From positions 1 through 55,690 of the forward strand of contig JABFXX010000293.1 in assembly GCA_013368795.1 (NCBI GenBank): 55,690 nt of DNA. Direction: 5' to 3'. Made by a program: the position numbers and the translations under genes. The stretch is from Kofleriaceae bacterium (GTDB lineage: Bacteria; Myxococcota_A; Polyangia; Haliangiales; Haliangiaceae). Position 1 is the stretch's first letter; each line of letters opens with the position of its first letter. Below the pieces are notes generated by a model. It made no database searches. It had not been told where the DNA came from and saw nothing but the letters and a program-made list of their open reading frames with translations. Below are positions 43,576-51,956 of this stretch, one piece after another.

Positions 43576-46213
43576 TCGCGCCCGAACGCGCCCACGCGAG
43601 GTTCGCGTTTGCGGTCGCGCTGTCCGGTGCGAGCGCGACGGCCTGTTCGCAGATCGGCATGGCGTCGCGCCAGCGCTTCAGCTCGCACAGCGCCGCGCAT
43701 TGATTGTTCCAGGCTGCCGCGGCTCGCGGATCGATCGCGAGCGCGTCCTTGCTGAGCTGCACGACGGCGTCGAACTTCTTCGCACGATATGCGTCGAGCG
43801 ATCGACGCGTGAGCTCGGCGACCGCCGCGCCGTTGCGCGCCCACGCGAGGTTGTTTCTCAGCATCTCGTGCTCGGGGTGCGCCACGGCGCCCTGCGAGCA
43901 CGCGACGAGCGCCTCTTGCCAGCGCTCGGCTGCGTTCAGCGACGCGCACAGGTTGTTCGCCGCACTCGCCGACGTTGGCAGCTGCCGCAGCGCCTCCTGG
44001 CTCGTCCGGATCGCGTCGTCGAACTGCTTCGCCTGGTACTGCTGGAACGCGCGCGCGACGAGCGCAGCGGTCGCCTGGCCCGCACGCGCCCACGCGAGGT
44101 TGTTGCGCACCATGTCGATGCCAGGTTGCACGGCCGCCGCCAGCTCGCACAGCGGGACCGCCTCGTCCCAGCGCTCGAGCTCGCACAGCGCGGCGCACTT
44201 GTTCGTCAGCGCCTGCCCTGCGCGCGGATCGATGTAGAGCGCGATGTCGCTCGTCTCGATCACCTGCGCATACCGCTTCGCCGCGTACTCGGCGAGCCCG
44301 CGCTGGGCGATCCCAGCGGAGCTATCGCCCTCGAGACGCGCTGCGATCTGGATCGAGTGGGTCGTGCGAGCGAGCTCGGTCCATACGGCGCGCGCTTCCG
44401 CGTTGCGCATCGCCTCGTCGAGCGACTCGCCGAGCTTTGTCATCACGGTCTCGCGCTGTGCGCCGGGCTTGACGAGCGCACGACGGAGCAGGGTCGCCGC
44501 GCGGTGCGGATCGCGACCTGTGGTCCGCATCGCCTCGGCGGCGGCGACGAGCTCGGTCGCCGTCGCGTCGCTGCCCGGACCGACGAGCCCGAAGCGTTCG
44601 CCGACGCGGATCGCGAGTGGCTCGGGACGCGGCGAGAACGTCAGCGCGCGCAGCTGCTCGAGCGAGCCGGGCCCGAGCACGTCGCGGCGCACGAAGTCGC
44701 CGGAGCGCACGCTGCGCGCGAATGTACGCAGCACGTAGTCGTCGCGATACGCGTCGATCGCGACGTAGTCACGGGTGAACCGCGCGTCGTACTCGAGCGC
44801 GCTGACGTTGCTCCAGAACTCGTGGGTCGAGATGAACGTCGGCTTGATCGTCTCGAACACCCAGTCGGAGAACGCGGGATGGTCGTAGTGCCAGATCGGG
44901 CCGCCGCGCTTGAGCGTGCGGACCACGGCCGGCTCGCACAGGCCGGCGAGATCGTGGACGGTGAGCCGCGATGTCAGGAGCTGGCCGCCGAGGTCCGCCG
45001 TCAGGATCGAGCCTGCCTTCAGGTGCAAGGTATCGGCGTATGCGTTGAACCGGCGCGCCTGGCGCTCGATGTCGGCGAGCGGCGTCGTCGGATTTGTCGC
45101 GAATCGCGCGAGCCGCGGCGCGAAGCCGACGAGCACGATCGCGACGACGACCGTGCACGCGATCGTCACGCGCCGACGAGTCGCGACGAGCGCGTGGGCC
45201 GCGAGCACGGCGGTGATCACCGACATCGCGATCGCGGCCGTCGCGAAGCGATACTCGCGCATCCAGTCGTCGTCGATCACGACGAAGGCACCGACCGCGA
45301 GCAGCTGCAGCAGCGCCGCGACGCGCAGCTCGGTCGTCGCCCGCTTCCGGACGAGCAGGACGCCGATCGCGACCACCGTCGCGACGAGCAGCAGCGGACC
45401 GAGCGGTCCCGCGATGCCGCGGCCGAGAGAGGCGAGCTTGTGAACCAACTCGCCGGGATGCGCGAGGAGGTGACCGAGACGATCCGAGAGCGATACGTAC
45501 GTTCGCTTCGCGTAGTACGTGTGCGGCCAGAACAGGCCGAACCGGAGGAGCCGATAGAGCCAGTACGGCCCCGCGATCGCCGCGAACGTGCCGACGTACG
45601 TGCCGGCCGAGCGGCCCATCGCTCGCCAGTCGCGCGGCTTCGTGCCGGACAGGCACGCCGCGAGACCGGCGAGGACGAACACCAGCCCATCCGGGCGCGT
45701 CAGCGCGAGACCGGCGGTGCACGCACCCGCGTAGAGCTGCCAGCGCCGCCCGCGCTCTGCGAGCTGGACGAACAGCACGACGACGAGCAGCAGGAACAGG
45801 CCGTTCTCGAGCCCGGACGCCGACCAGATCACGATCGGCGGCGACGCGGCGAGCACGAGCGCGACGACGAAGCCCGGCCATGGCGAGCTCGTACGACGCT
45901 CGAGCGCGCGCTGCACGAGCACGAGCGCCGCACACACCGCCGCCGCGCCGACGAGCTTGGGCGTGATCACCGGATCGAACAGGCCGAGCCAGTGCACCGG
46001 CACGAGCACGAGCACCCACAGCGGATTGCTGAAGCCCTCGACGGGAATGCGTCCCGGTTGCGACACGATGCCGTCGCCGGCCGCGATGTTCTTCGCGTAC
46101 GCGAACGAGATGCCGGCGTCGTCGATGATCCAGCTGCCGAGGAGCAGCATCGCGAGCAGATAGATCGCGCACGGCACCGCGTAGCGGAACCAGCGCCCAC
46201 GCGATGTCGTCAC
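43550..46213 (-). CDS. GT-C-like membrane glycosyltransferase fused to TPR repeats
   Basis: 887 residues from a GTG that overlaps the upstream stop (GTGA). About eleven membrane segments occupy residues 10-400. The first loop holds [20 protein letters not shown] then EGFSNPLW, the DD motif and loop of the GT-C arabinosyl/mannosyl-transferase type that uses lipid-phosphate sugars. A periplasmic domain follows (about 400-620). The C-terminal part (about 640-885) has three double-TPR units of about 88 residues, each with AxKxF, SxxAL, CAALCELxRW and NNLAWAR motifs. A GT-C enzyme with C-terminal Cys-containing TPRs is unusual. It probably glycosylates a surface polymer with the GT2 enzyme upstream. 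Its 3' end overlaps the collagen-like gene by 26 bases on the opposite strand. Confidence 0.88.
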   Translation of the reverse strand: MTTSRGRWFRYAVPCAIYLLAMLLLGSWIIDDAGISFAYAKNIAAGDGIVSQPGRIPVEGFSNPLWVLVLVPVHWLGLFDPVITPKLVGAAAVCAALVLVQRALERRTSSPWPGFVVALVLAASPPIVIWSASGLENGLFLLLVVVLFVQLAERGRRWQLYAGACTAGLALTRPDGLVFVLAGLAACLSGTKPRDWRAMGRSAGTYVGTFAAIAGPYWLYRLLRFGLFWPHTYYAKRTYVSLSDRLGHLLAHPGELVHKLASLGRGIAGPLGPLLLVATVVAIGVLLVRKRATTELRVAALLQLLAVGAFVVIDDDWMREYRFATAAIAMSVITAVLAAHALVATRRRVTIACTVVVAIVLVGFAPRLARFATNPTTPLADIERQARRFNAYADTLHLKAGSILTADLGGQLLTSRLTVHDLAGLCEPAVVRTLKRGGPIWHYDHPAFSDWVFETIKPTFISTHEFWSNVSALEYDARFTRDYVAIDAYRDDYVLRTFARSVRSGDFVRRDVLGPGSLEQLRALTFSPRPEPLAIRVGERFGLVGPGSDATATELVAAAEAMRTTGRDPHRAATLLRRALVKPGAQRETVMTKLGESLDEAMRNAEARAVWTELARTTHSIQIAARLEGDSSAGIAQRGLAEYAAKRYAQVIETSDIALYIDPRAGQALTNKCAALCELERWDEAVPLCELAAAVQPGIDMVRNNLAWARAGQATAALVARAFQQYQAKQFDDAIRTSQEALRQLPTSASAANNLCASLNAAERWQEALVACSQGAVAHPEHEMLRNNLAWARNGAAVAELTRRSLDAYRAKKFDAVVQLSKDALAIDPRAAAAWNNQCAALCELKRWRDAMPICEQAVALAPDSATANANLAWARSGATTGSRRLP

Positions 46214-47304
46214 CGCCGCGCTCGACACAGCGCGAGGTTGGCCTCGATCCGCGGCCGCTCGCCCGCGGGGAGCAGCGCGCTCGCGAGCAGGCGTTCGTTG
46301 AGCGCCGTGGCCTCGTCGACCTTGCCGGTATAGAACGTCGCGATCGCGAGCTCGTCGAGCGCGCGCCACTGGTATGCGGAGAGATCGACGAAGAGGCCAT
46401 CCTCCGGCACGGGAATCGCGACCGCCGTGCGCGCGAACAGCTCGGCCAGCGCCCACGCGTGCTTGCCGCGGTAGCTGCGCGCGAGCGCGACGAGCGGCTC
46501 GGAACGCACCGGGCGCGCCTGATACGCGTCGAGATAACCGGCGCACACGACCGGCCACGGCGCGTTCGATTCCTCCTTGAGCCGCGCCGCCTCGAACTTC
46601 GAGAAGTAGACCTCTTCCGCGAAGCCGCCCATCGTCGCGCGGCGCTCGTACATCGCGATCGCCTTCGCCGTCTGCTTCGAGTCGCGATAGCTCTGCGCGA
46701 GGTAGAACACGTAGCGCGCGTTGTTCGGCTCGTCGACGATCGCTTGCTCGAGGATGCGCGCGTCCGAGCGAAACTTCTCGATCGGGTTGGCGTTGCGCGC
46801 GCTATCGAAGTGCACCCAGATCGTCGGCCCCGGCAGGACCTCGCGCATGTAGCGCTCGCGCGCGCACACGAGATGCTCGTGCAGCACGCCTTCGAATCGC
46901 CACGGCAGCCCGCTCTGGAGCAGGGTCCCGCGCTTCCACGCGACGTCGGCCGCCGTGCGAAACCGGTGCACGATCCAGTACTCCTCGGCGGTCAGGCGCG
47001 GCAGCTCGAACCCGGTCGGCAGCTCGAGCACCTCGTCGGCATCCATCAGCAGGATGTAGTCGGCGCGTCCGCGCGCGTGCTCGAGCGCCTCGGTGCGGTT
47101 ATGGCCGAAGTTCTTCCACGGCCGCTCGATCAGCTCGCCGGGGAGCGCGCCGAGCGAGCGGCGGATGATGTCCTGCGTACCGTCGGTCGAGCCGGTGTCG
47201 ACGATCGCCCACGCATCGATGAACGACCGCACCGAGTCGAGGCACCGCTCGATCACGGGCGCCTCGTTCTTGACGATCATGTTCAGGCATACGGTCTGCC
47301 GCAC
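46210..47304 (-). CDS. GT2-family glycosyltransferase with TPR-like C-terminal half
   Basis: 364 residues from GTG. The GT-A core is seen in LNMIVKNEAPVIERCLDSV, IVDTGSTDGTQDII and the metal-binding DAD in ILLMDADEVLEL. SGLPWRFEGVLHEHLVC is typical of the acceptor region in this GT2 subgroup. After about residue 200 the protein is helical, with TPR-like repeats (ARYVFYLAQSYRDSKQTAKAIAMYERR; ELAIATFYTGKVDEATALNERLL). It transfers a sugar from a nucleotide donor in the cytoplasm. Its stop overlaps the GT-C-like gene, suggesting the two act in one pathway. Confidence 0.92.
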   Translation of the reverse strand: MRQTVCLNMIVKNEAPVIERCLDSVRSFIDAWAIVDTGSTDGTQDIIRRSLGALPGELIERPWKNFGHNRTEALEHARGRADYILLMDADEVLELPTGFELPRLTAEEYWIVHRFRTAADVAWKRGTLLQSGLPWRFEGVLHEHLVCARERYMREVLPGPTIWVHFDSARNANPIEKFRSDARILEQAIVDEPNNARYVFYLAQSYRDSKQTAKAIAMYERRATMGGFAEEVYFSKFEAARLKEESNAPWPVVCAGYLDAYQARPVRSEPLVALARSYRGKHAWALAELFARTAVAIPVPEDGLFVDLSAYQWRALDELAIATFYTGKVDEATALNERLLASALLPAGERPRIEANLALCRARR

Positions 47305-47332
47305 GAGTCAGCTCGCGAGCATCGCACGCGCG

Positions 47333-48382
47333 CTATTCCGACTTCTTTTTCTTCTTCTTCTTTTTCTTCTTCTTCACCGGCTCCTCCTTCTTGGGAGGAG
47401 GCGGCGGCGGCTCTTCGACCTTCACGCCCGGCGCGGCGATCTTCTTGAAGCTCGCGCCCGCGCCATCCTCGGCCATCGCGACCGATTCCTGCAGCGAGAT
47501 CATCTTCCACTCGCCGCCGACCTTCTCGAACACGGCGAACAGGCGCAGCGGCAGCGGCACGTCCTCGTCGTCGGCGAACCGCACGACGGGCGCCGTGACC
47601 CACGCGATCTGGCCATCGCCCGTCGCCTGCGCCGTCACCTCGCCCGCGGACGCGTAGCGCACGTTGACCTTCTGGCGCTTCTTCCACAGCGCAGCGATCG
47701 CCTTCTTGCCGCGCGTGATCTCGCCGGCGGCCGCACCGATCACGACGGCGTCGCCGCGCTTGCCGAGATCCTCGGCCCACACCTCGCTATCGGCGAGGCC
47801 CTTCTTGAAGCGGTCGACCGCGCCGCTCGCCTTGTCGTCGACCTTCGGGATGCCCTGCATGCCCGTCGGCACGACCGCTTCCTTCTTGAGCTCCGCGCGC
47901 ACCGATTTCATCGTCGGCGTCTTCGCGACGGCGGCGGCGACCACGCGCCAGAAGTCGTCGTCGTTCTCGAGCACGACGGTGACCGCCAGCTGATCGCCGG
48001 CGATCTCGATCGTGTCGACGGCCCACGCCGACAGACCGCCCTGCGACGCGACCACGTTGAGCGCCCCCGAGCGCACGTCGGGCTTGTCGCGCTTGTCGAG
48101 CGAGTCGAGCGTGCCGCGCAGCGTGACGAGCACGTCCTCGCGCGTCGCCATCGCGTCGGCCTTGCGCGGCCCGAACACGATCAGCTTGTCGGTGAGGAGC
48201 GCCATCAGGCCGTCGGTGTTGGAGTGCCCGATCGACTGATAGATCTCCTTGACGAGACCCTTGGCGTCCTTCTCGGCGGTGCGCTCGTCGACCGCCTCCT
48301 GCTTCGGCTTCTCCGGAGCCTTGGTGTCGGCGCCGCCGCACGCGGCGATCGACAGCGCGAGCGCGGCTGCGAGACCGCGCAT
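47333..48382 (-). CDS. Lipoprotein with two NTF2-like domains and poly-Pro / poly-Lys tail
   Basis: 349 residues from the ATG at 48382; the upstream stop and this start share one base (TGATG). Signal MRGLAAALALSIAAC gives lipidated Cys15. Two similar alpha-beta units follow (about 40-165 and 180-310), each with a helix, a DAxxxxxxGxxxxxGKKAI-like loop and beta strands (IAWVTAPVVRFADDE; WKMISLQESVAMAEDG). This resembles SnoaL/NTF2-like folds with calcium-independent small-molecule pockets; the assignment is moderate. The tail has six consecutive Pro, then KKEEPV and eleven consecutive Lys, encoded by an A/G-only run. Function unknown. Confidence 0.8.
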   Translation of the reverse strand: MRGLAAALALSIAACGGADTKAPEKPKQEAVDERTAEKDAKGLVKEIYQSIGHSNTDGLMALLTDKLIVFGPRKADAMATREDVLVTLRGTLDSLDKRDKPDVRSGALNVVASQGGLSAWAVDTIEIAGDQLAVTVVLENDDDFWRVVAAAVAKTPTMKSVRAELKKEAVVPTGMQGIPKVDDKASGAVDRFKKGLADSEVWAEDLGKRGDAVVIGAAAGEITRGKKAIAALWKKRQKVNVRYASAGEVTAQATGDGQIAWVTAPVVRFADDEDVPLPLRLFAVFEKVGGEWKMISLQESVAMAEDGAGASFKKIAAPGVKVEEPPPPPPKKEEPVKKKKKKKKKKKSE

Positions 48383-49383
48383 CAACGCTGCTTCGCGGCA
48401 ACTCGCTTGGTGTGCGCGTAGCCGACCGGCTTCACTTCCGGCGGCAGCGTGACGTACGGCGACGTCGCGTCGTTCGCGGGCGCCGGCGGCGCGGCGAGCG
48501 TCTGCACCGTGTCCTCGAGGCTCGCCGACCCACGCGCGATCCGGCGCGGCGGCTGCGGGGCCTGCCGCGGCGGCTGTGCGGTCGAGAACGCCGGCCGCAG
48601 ATCCGCGGGACGCGCGGTCGGCAGCGCGGGCACCGGGATCACGGTCTTGTGTACCTGCGGCACGGGGCCGGGCGTCGGCGCGGGCAGACGCGGCGGGACC
48701 TTCGTGCCCCCGCTCGGCGTCGTGCGCGCGACCGCGAGCTTCTTCTCGAGCGGCGACATCACGCGCGGCTTCGGCTCGCTGACATCGGTCCATTCGTCGC
48801 GGAAGTGATCGATCTCCTCGGTCTTGGGCCAGGCCGGCAGCGTTTCCGCCTTCCTCGGCGCAGGCTTGGTGAACGATTGCGCGGCAGCCGCACCCTCGAC
48901 TTCCTCGCCTGCCGCACGAGCACGGGCCATCGCGATCTCCCATTCCCATTCATCCTCCTCGACCGGCGGCTGCTCTTCAACCGCGGGAGTGGGAACGATA
49001 GTCGCGGAAGGTGCTGGAATCAAAGCAGGTGCAGCTTTTGCGGCGGGCGCGGGGGCCTGCGCGACGGGAATGGGCGCCGGTGGGGCAGCGATCGCAGGCG
49101 CGACGCCGGGAAGCGGCGGCGGCGACGACGCGGGCCTCGCGCGGCCGGTCACGATCTTCTTGCCGCCGACCGTCTTGGCCGGGACGCGGGGGGCCTCCCC
49201 CCAGTGCTCGAGCTCCATCGCCGCCAGGTCGTCCTCGGACCAGCCGACGATCTTGCCGTTCAGGCCGTCGTTCAGGACGGCGGGTCGCGTGGATAGGATC
49301 CGTCCCTCGGGCGTCTTCACGAGCCCGTAGCGATCCAGCTTCGCGTAGCCAAAGCGCCCGAGGAAACGTTCGATGGCTCCCAT
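48382..49383 (-). CDS. Pro/Ala-rich hypothetical protein
   Basis: 333 residues. Only the first 70 look folded (MGAIERFLGRFGYAKLDRYG, VKTPEGRILSTRPAVLNDGL and the tail WSEDDLAAMELEHWGE). The rest is low-complexity Pro/Ala with a few charged islands (EEDEWEWEIAMARARAAGEE; EIDHFRDEWTDVSEPKPRV). There is no signal peptide or membrane segment. It could be a scaffold or linker protein. The next gene begins on its stop codon. The 122-base gap upstream contains only short GC-rich inverted repeats that I cannot assign. Confidence 0.7.
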   Translation of the reverse strand: MGAIERFLGRFGYAKLDRYGLVKTPEGRILSTRPAVLNDGLNGKIVGWSEDDLAAMELEHWGEAPRVPAKTVGGKKIVTGRARPASSPPPLPGVAPAIAAPPAPIPVAQAPAPAAKAAPALIPAPSATIVPTPAVEEQPPVEEDEWEWEIAMARARAAGEEVEGAAAAQSFTKPAPRKAETLPAWPKTEEIDHFRDEWTDVSEPKPRVMSPLEKKLAVARTTPSGGTKVPPRLPAPTPGPVPQVHKTVIPVPALPTARPADLRPAFSTAQPPRQAPQPPRRIARGSASLEDTVQTLAAPPAPANDATSPYVTLPPEVKPVGYAHTKRVAAKQR

Positions 49384-49505
49384 GCCTACGCGTATTGCAC
49401 CGCGTGGGCCAGCGGATCTCTCCGTTAACCTGGCGTCACTCCGTGGCCACTCCCGCCCCTGGGTCCATGGTCCTGGGGGAAGTCAGGGGGACTGGGCGCC
49501 CGGGT

Positions 49506-50282
49506 CTAACGACCCTGGTAGCGCGGTGGCCGACCCTCGGCGAACGCGGCGAGACCCTCGTCGCGGTCCTCGGTGAACAGCGTCCGCTCGTAGCACTCGT
49601 GCTCGATCGACAGCGATTCCTCGAGTCCTTTGCCATAGCTGCGCTCGATCGACGCCTTCGCCGACGTCACCGACACCGGCGCACACGCGGCGAGCTCGGC
49701 GATGAGACCGTCGACCGCGGCGCGCAGCTTGTCGCGCGGCACGACCTGGTGAACGAGGCCGATCTCGAGCGCGCGAGCGGCCGGGATGCGGCGGCCGAGC
49801 ATGATGAGCTCCTTCGCGCGCGCCTCGCCGATGAGCCGCGGCATGCGCACCGTCCCGCCGGCGCCCGGCATGATGCCGAGCTTGACCTCGGTGAGTCCGA
49901 CCTCGGCGCCCTCGACGAGGATGCGGAAGTCGCACGCCATCGCGAGCTCGAGCCCGCCGCCGTACGCCGAGCCGTTCATCAGGCAGATCGTCGGTTGCTT
50001 GAGCGCCGCGATGCTCTCGATCGCCGCCGCGATCGCGTTGACGTACGGCGCGGTCTCCGCGGCCGACACGCCCTTGCGCTCCTTGAGGTCGGCGCCCGCG
50101 CAGAACGCCTTGTCGCCGGCGCCGGTGATCACGACGCCGCGCAGGTCGTCGCGCTGATCGATATCGGCCGCGATGTCGGCGAGCTTCGTGTTGACGTCGC
50201 GCGAAAGCGCGTTGCGGACCTCCGGACGGTTCAGCGTGATCCAGAGAAATCCGGCCTTCTCTTCGAGGACGATGTCGCTCAT
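49506..50282 (-). CDS. liuC: Enoyl-CoA hydratase family, probable methylglutaconyl-CoA hydratase
   Basis: 258 residues, crotonase fold. Oxyanion-hole segment CAGADLKERKG, then SAYGGGLELAMACDFRI and GLTEVKLGIMPGAGGTVRMPRLIG with the catalytic Glu region. The DLKER string is a hallmark I associate with AUH/LiuC enzymes. The HMG-CoA lyase gene 13 bases upstream in the same operon makes leucine degradation the best fit: 3-methylglutaconyl-CoA to HMG-CoA. Other crotonase activities cannot be ruled out. Confidence 0.88.
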   Translation of the reverse strand: MSDIVLEEKAGFLWITLNRPEVRNALSRDVNTKLADIAADIDQRDDLRGVVITGAGDKAFCAGADLKERKGVSAAETAPYVNAIAAAIESIAALKQPTICLMNGSAYGGGLELAMACDFRILVEGAEVGLTEVKLGIMPGAGGTVRMPRLIGEARAKELIMLGRRIPAARALEIGLVHQVVPRDKLRAAVDGLIAELAACAPVSVTSAKASIERSYGKGLEESLSIEHECYERTLFTEDRDEGLAAFAEGRPPRYQGR

Positions 50283-50295
50283 TGCGGCGACGCTA

Positions 50296-51234
50296 TCAGC
50301 TACCGAGCTTCTCTGCCCGGCGCCGTGCGCGCGCTTGCTTGCCGAGGTGCGCCTTCAGGTACTTCGACGGGAGCTCGTGCCCGACGAACGTCGACGCCGT
50401 GCGTGACGCCTCGGTCAGCTTGTCGAGATCGATGCCCGTCTTGACGCCCATCGAGTGCAGCATCGCGACGACGTCCTCGGTCGCGAGGTTGCCCGATGCG
50501 CCCGGCGCGTACGGACAGCCGCCGAGGCCGCCCGCCGACGCGTCGATCGTCGTGATGCCCATCTGCATCGACACGAGGCAGTTCGCGAGCGCGGTGCCCT
50601 GCGTGTCGTGGAAGTGCACGGCGATCGCTTCGGCGGGGTGCTTCGCGAGCACGCGGCCGATCACGTCCTCGGTCTGCGCCGGGTTCGCGACGCCGATCGT
50701 GTCGCCGAGCGAGACCTGGTAGACGCCCATGTCGCGCAGCTTGCCGACGAGATCGACCGCCGCCTGCGGATCGACATCGCCCTCGTACGGGCAGCCGAAC
50801 ACCGTCGACACGTACGCGCGGACCTGTACGTTTGCGGCGCGCGCGGCGGGCACGACCTCGTCGAACGCGGCGAGCGTCTCGGCGATCGTCTTGTTGACGT
50901 TCTTCTTGTTGTGCGTCTCGCTCGCCGACAAGAACACGGCGACGACCTTCATGCCGCTCGCGAGCGCGGTGTCGAGCCCGCGCCGGTTCGGTACGAGCGC
51001 GCTCATCAGCACGCCGGGCGGACGCTGCACGCCGCGCGCGACCTCGGCCGCATCGGCGAGCTGCGGGATCCACTTCGGCGACACGAAGCTCGTGATCTCG
51101 ATCGAGCGAATGCCCGACGCGACGAGGGAGTCGATGAAGCGGATCTTGTCTGCGGTCGGCACGTTACGTGCCTCGTTCTGCAGACCATCCCGCGGGCCCA
51201 CCTCGTAGATGGTGACCTCGGCGGGGAGCTTCAT
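50296..51234 (-). CDS. mvaB: Hydroxymethylglutaryl-CoA lyase
   Basis: 312 residues. Motifs of the DRE-TIM family: YEVGPRDGLQNEA (catalytic Asp/Arg), IEITSFVSPKWIPQLAD, FLSASETHNKKNVNKT, SLGDTIGVANP, HFHDTQGTALAN and the signature ASAGGLGGCPYAPGASGN with the active-site Cys. It cleaves HMG-CoA to acetoacetate and acetyl-CoA, the last step of leucine catabolism. Its ATG overlaps the stop of the HAD gene (ATGA) and the liuC-like gene follows, so all three are one transcription unit. The other liu genes are not in the window. Confidence 0.96.
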   Translation of the reverse strand: MKLPAEVTIYEVGPRDGLQNEARNVPTADKIRFIDSLVASGIRSIEITSFVSPKWIPQLADAAEVARGVQRPPGVLMSALVPNRRGLDTALASGMKVVAVFLSASETHNKKNVNKTIAETLAAFDEVVPAARAANVQVRAYVSTVFGCPYEGDVDPQAAVDLVGKLRDMGVYQVSLGDTIGVANPAQTEDVIGRVLAKHPAEAIAVHFHDTQGTALANCLVSMQMGITTIDASAGGLGGCPYAPGASGNLATEDVVAMLHSMGVKTGIDLDKLTEASRTASTFVGHELPSKYLKAHLGKQARARRRAEKLGS

Positions 51235-51917
51235 GGGGTGTCTCCCATGACGGAACCATAATCCCGAGTCAGTTGATCGACCAGCGACGGCGTCAGATCG
51301 TCGAGCGTGTCGATCACCCGGTGCGCCCCGCTCTGGTTCCAGCCGCCGAAGTTGCCGGCCCGGACCGCGACGACCAGGCACCCGGCCGTCCGGCCAGCCG
51401 CGATGCCGGCCTCGCTGTCCTCGATGACGAGGCATTCGTGCGGGGACAGCCCGAGGAGGCCCATCGCCTTCTGGTAGCCGTCGGGTGCGGGCTTGCTGCG
51501 GGTGACGTCCTCGGCGGCGACGATCGTCTCGAACGCGGCGACCTCCCCGATCAGCGGTAACACCTGTGTGACCTCGACGCGCGAGCTGCCGGTGACGAGC
51601 GCGCGGGGGTACGCCCGGGTCCAGCCGAGCACCGACCGTGCGCCCGGCAGGACGGTGATTCCCAGCTCGGCGAACACCTCGTCGCGGAGCAGCGCGGTCT
51701 GCGCGATCGTCTCCTCGCGGTTCCACGCCAGCTGCGGGTAGCGCGACTTCAGGCTGTCGTAGATCGCGAGCCACGACCGGCCGATGATGTAGTCGCGGTC
51801 GTACTGCTCGATCGCGATGCCCTGCCCTCGCAGGAGCGCGCGAGCCATCGCCTCCGCGGTCTCGCGTTCGCTGTCGACCAGCGTGCCGTCCAGGTCAAAC
51901 AAAAAGCCGCGGACCAC
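51231..51917 (-). CDS. HAD-family phosphatase (beta-phosphoglucomutase-like)
   Basis: 228 residues. Motif I FLFDLDGTLVDSE, helical cap (about 18-85), motif II VTGSSR, motif III Lys in SKPAPDGYQKAMG and motif IV IEDSEAGIAAG, typical of the beta-PGM/phosphoglycolate-phosphatase subgroup. The reading frame has a stop at 51930-51932, so the only starts are the GTG at 51917 or a TTG at 51902. Both fall inside a terminator-like hairpin and its T-run. TATAAG sits at -12 to -7 of the GTG, so a leaderless start at the GTG is the best reading. Its coupling to HMG-CoA lyase is unexpected: the product or a phosphorylated by-product may need clearing. Confidence 0.9.
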   Translation of the reverse strand: MVRGFLFDLDGTLVDSERETAEAMARALLRGQGIAIEQYDRDYIIGRSWLAIYDSLKSRYPQLAWNREETIAQTALLRDEVFAELGITVLPGARSVLGWTRAYPRALVTGSSRVEVTQVLPLIGEVAAFETIVAAEDVTRSKPAPDGYQKAMGLLGLSPHECLVIEDSEAGIAAGRTAGCLVVAVRAGNFGGWNQSGAHRVIDTLDDLTPSLVDQLTRDYGSVMGDTP

Positions 51918-51926
51918 CCGCGGCTT
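51901..51926 (-). terminator. Intrinsic terminator of the copper monooxygenase-like gene
   Basis: On the minus strand: AAGCCGCGG, loop GTGGT, CCGCGGCTT, then a run continuing TTT before a G and three more T. A perfect nine-base GC-rich stem plus five consecutive T (51905-51901) is a textbook rho-independent terminator, 31 bases after the stop at 51957. The loop contains the GTG start of the next gene. Confidence 0.75.
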
Positions 51927-51929
51927 ATA
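51924..51929 (-). promoter_or_regulatory. Candidate -10 (TATAAG) overlapping the terminator stem
   Basis: TATAAG on the minus strand lies exactly six bases (CCGCGG) before the GTG at 51917. Its last three bases are part of the first stem arm of the terminator. A transcript started at the GTG would carry only the second arm and so could not fold the terminator. Confidence 0.55.
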
Positions 51930-51956
51930 TCAGAAACGCAACGACCGGGCCGGCTT

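Noticed and set aside
49436..49515. GC-rich inverted repeats as a terminator between the Pro-rich gene and liuC
   Set aside because: Stems of only five bases, no T-run, and part of the repeat lies inside the liuC coding end.
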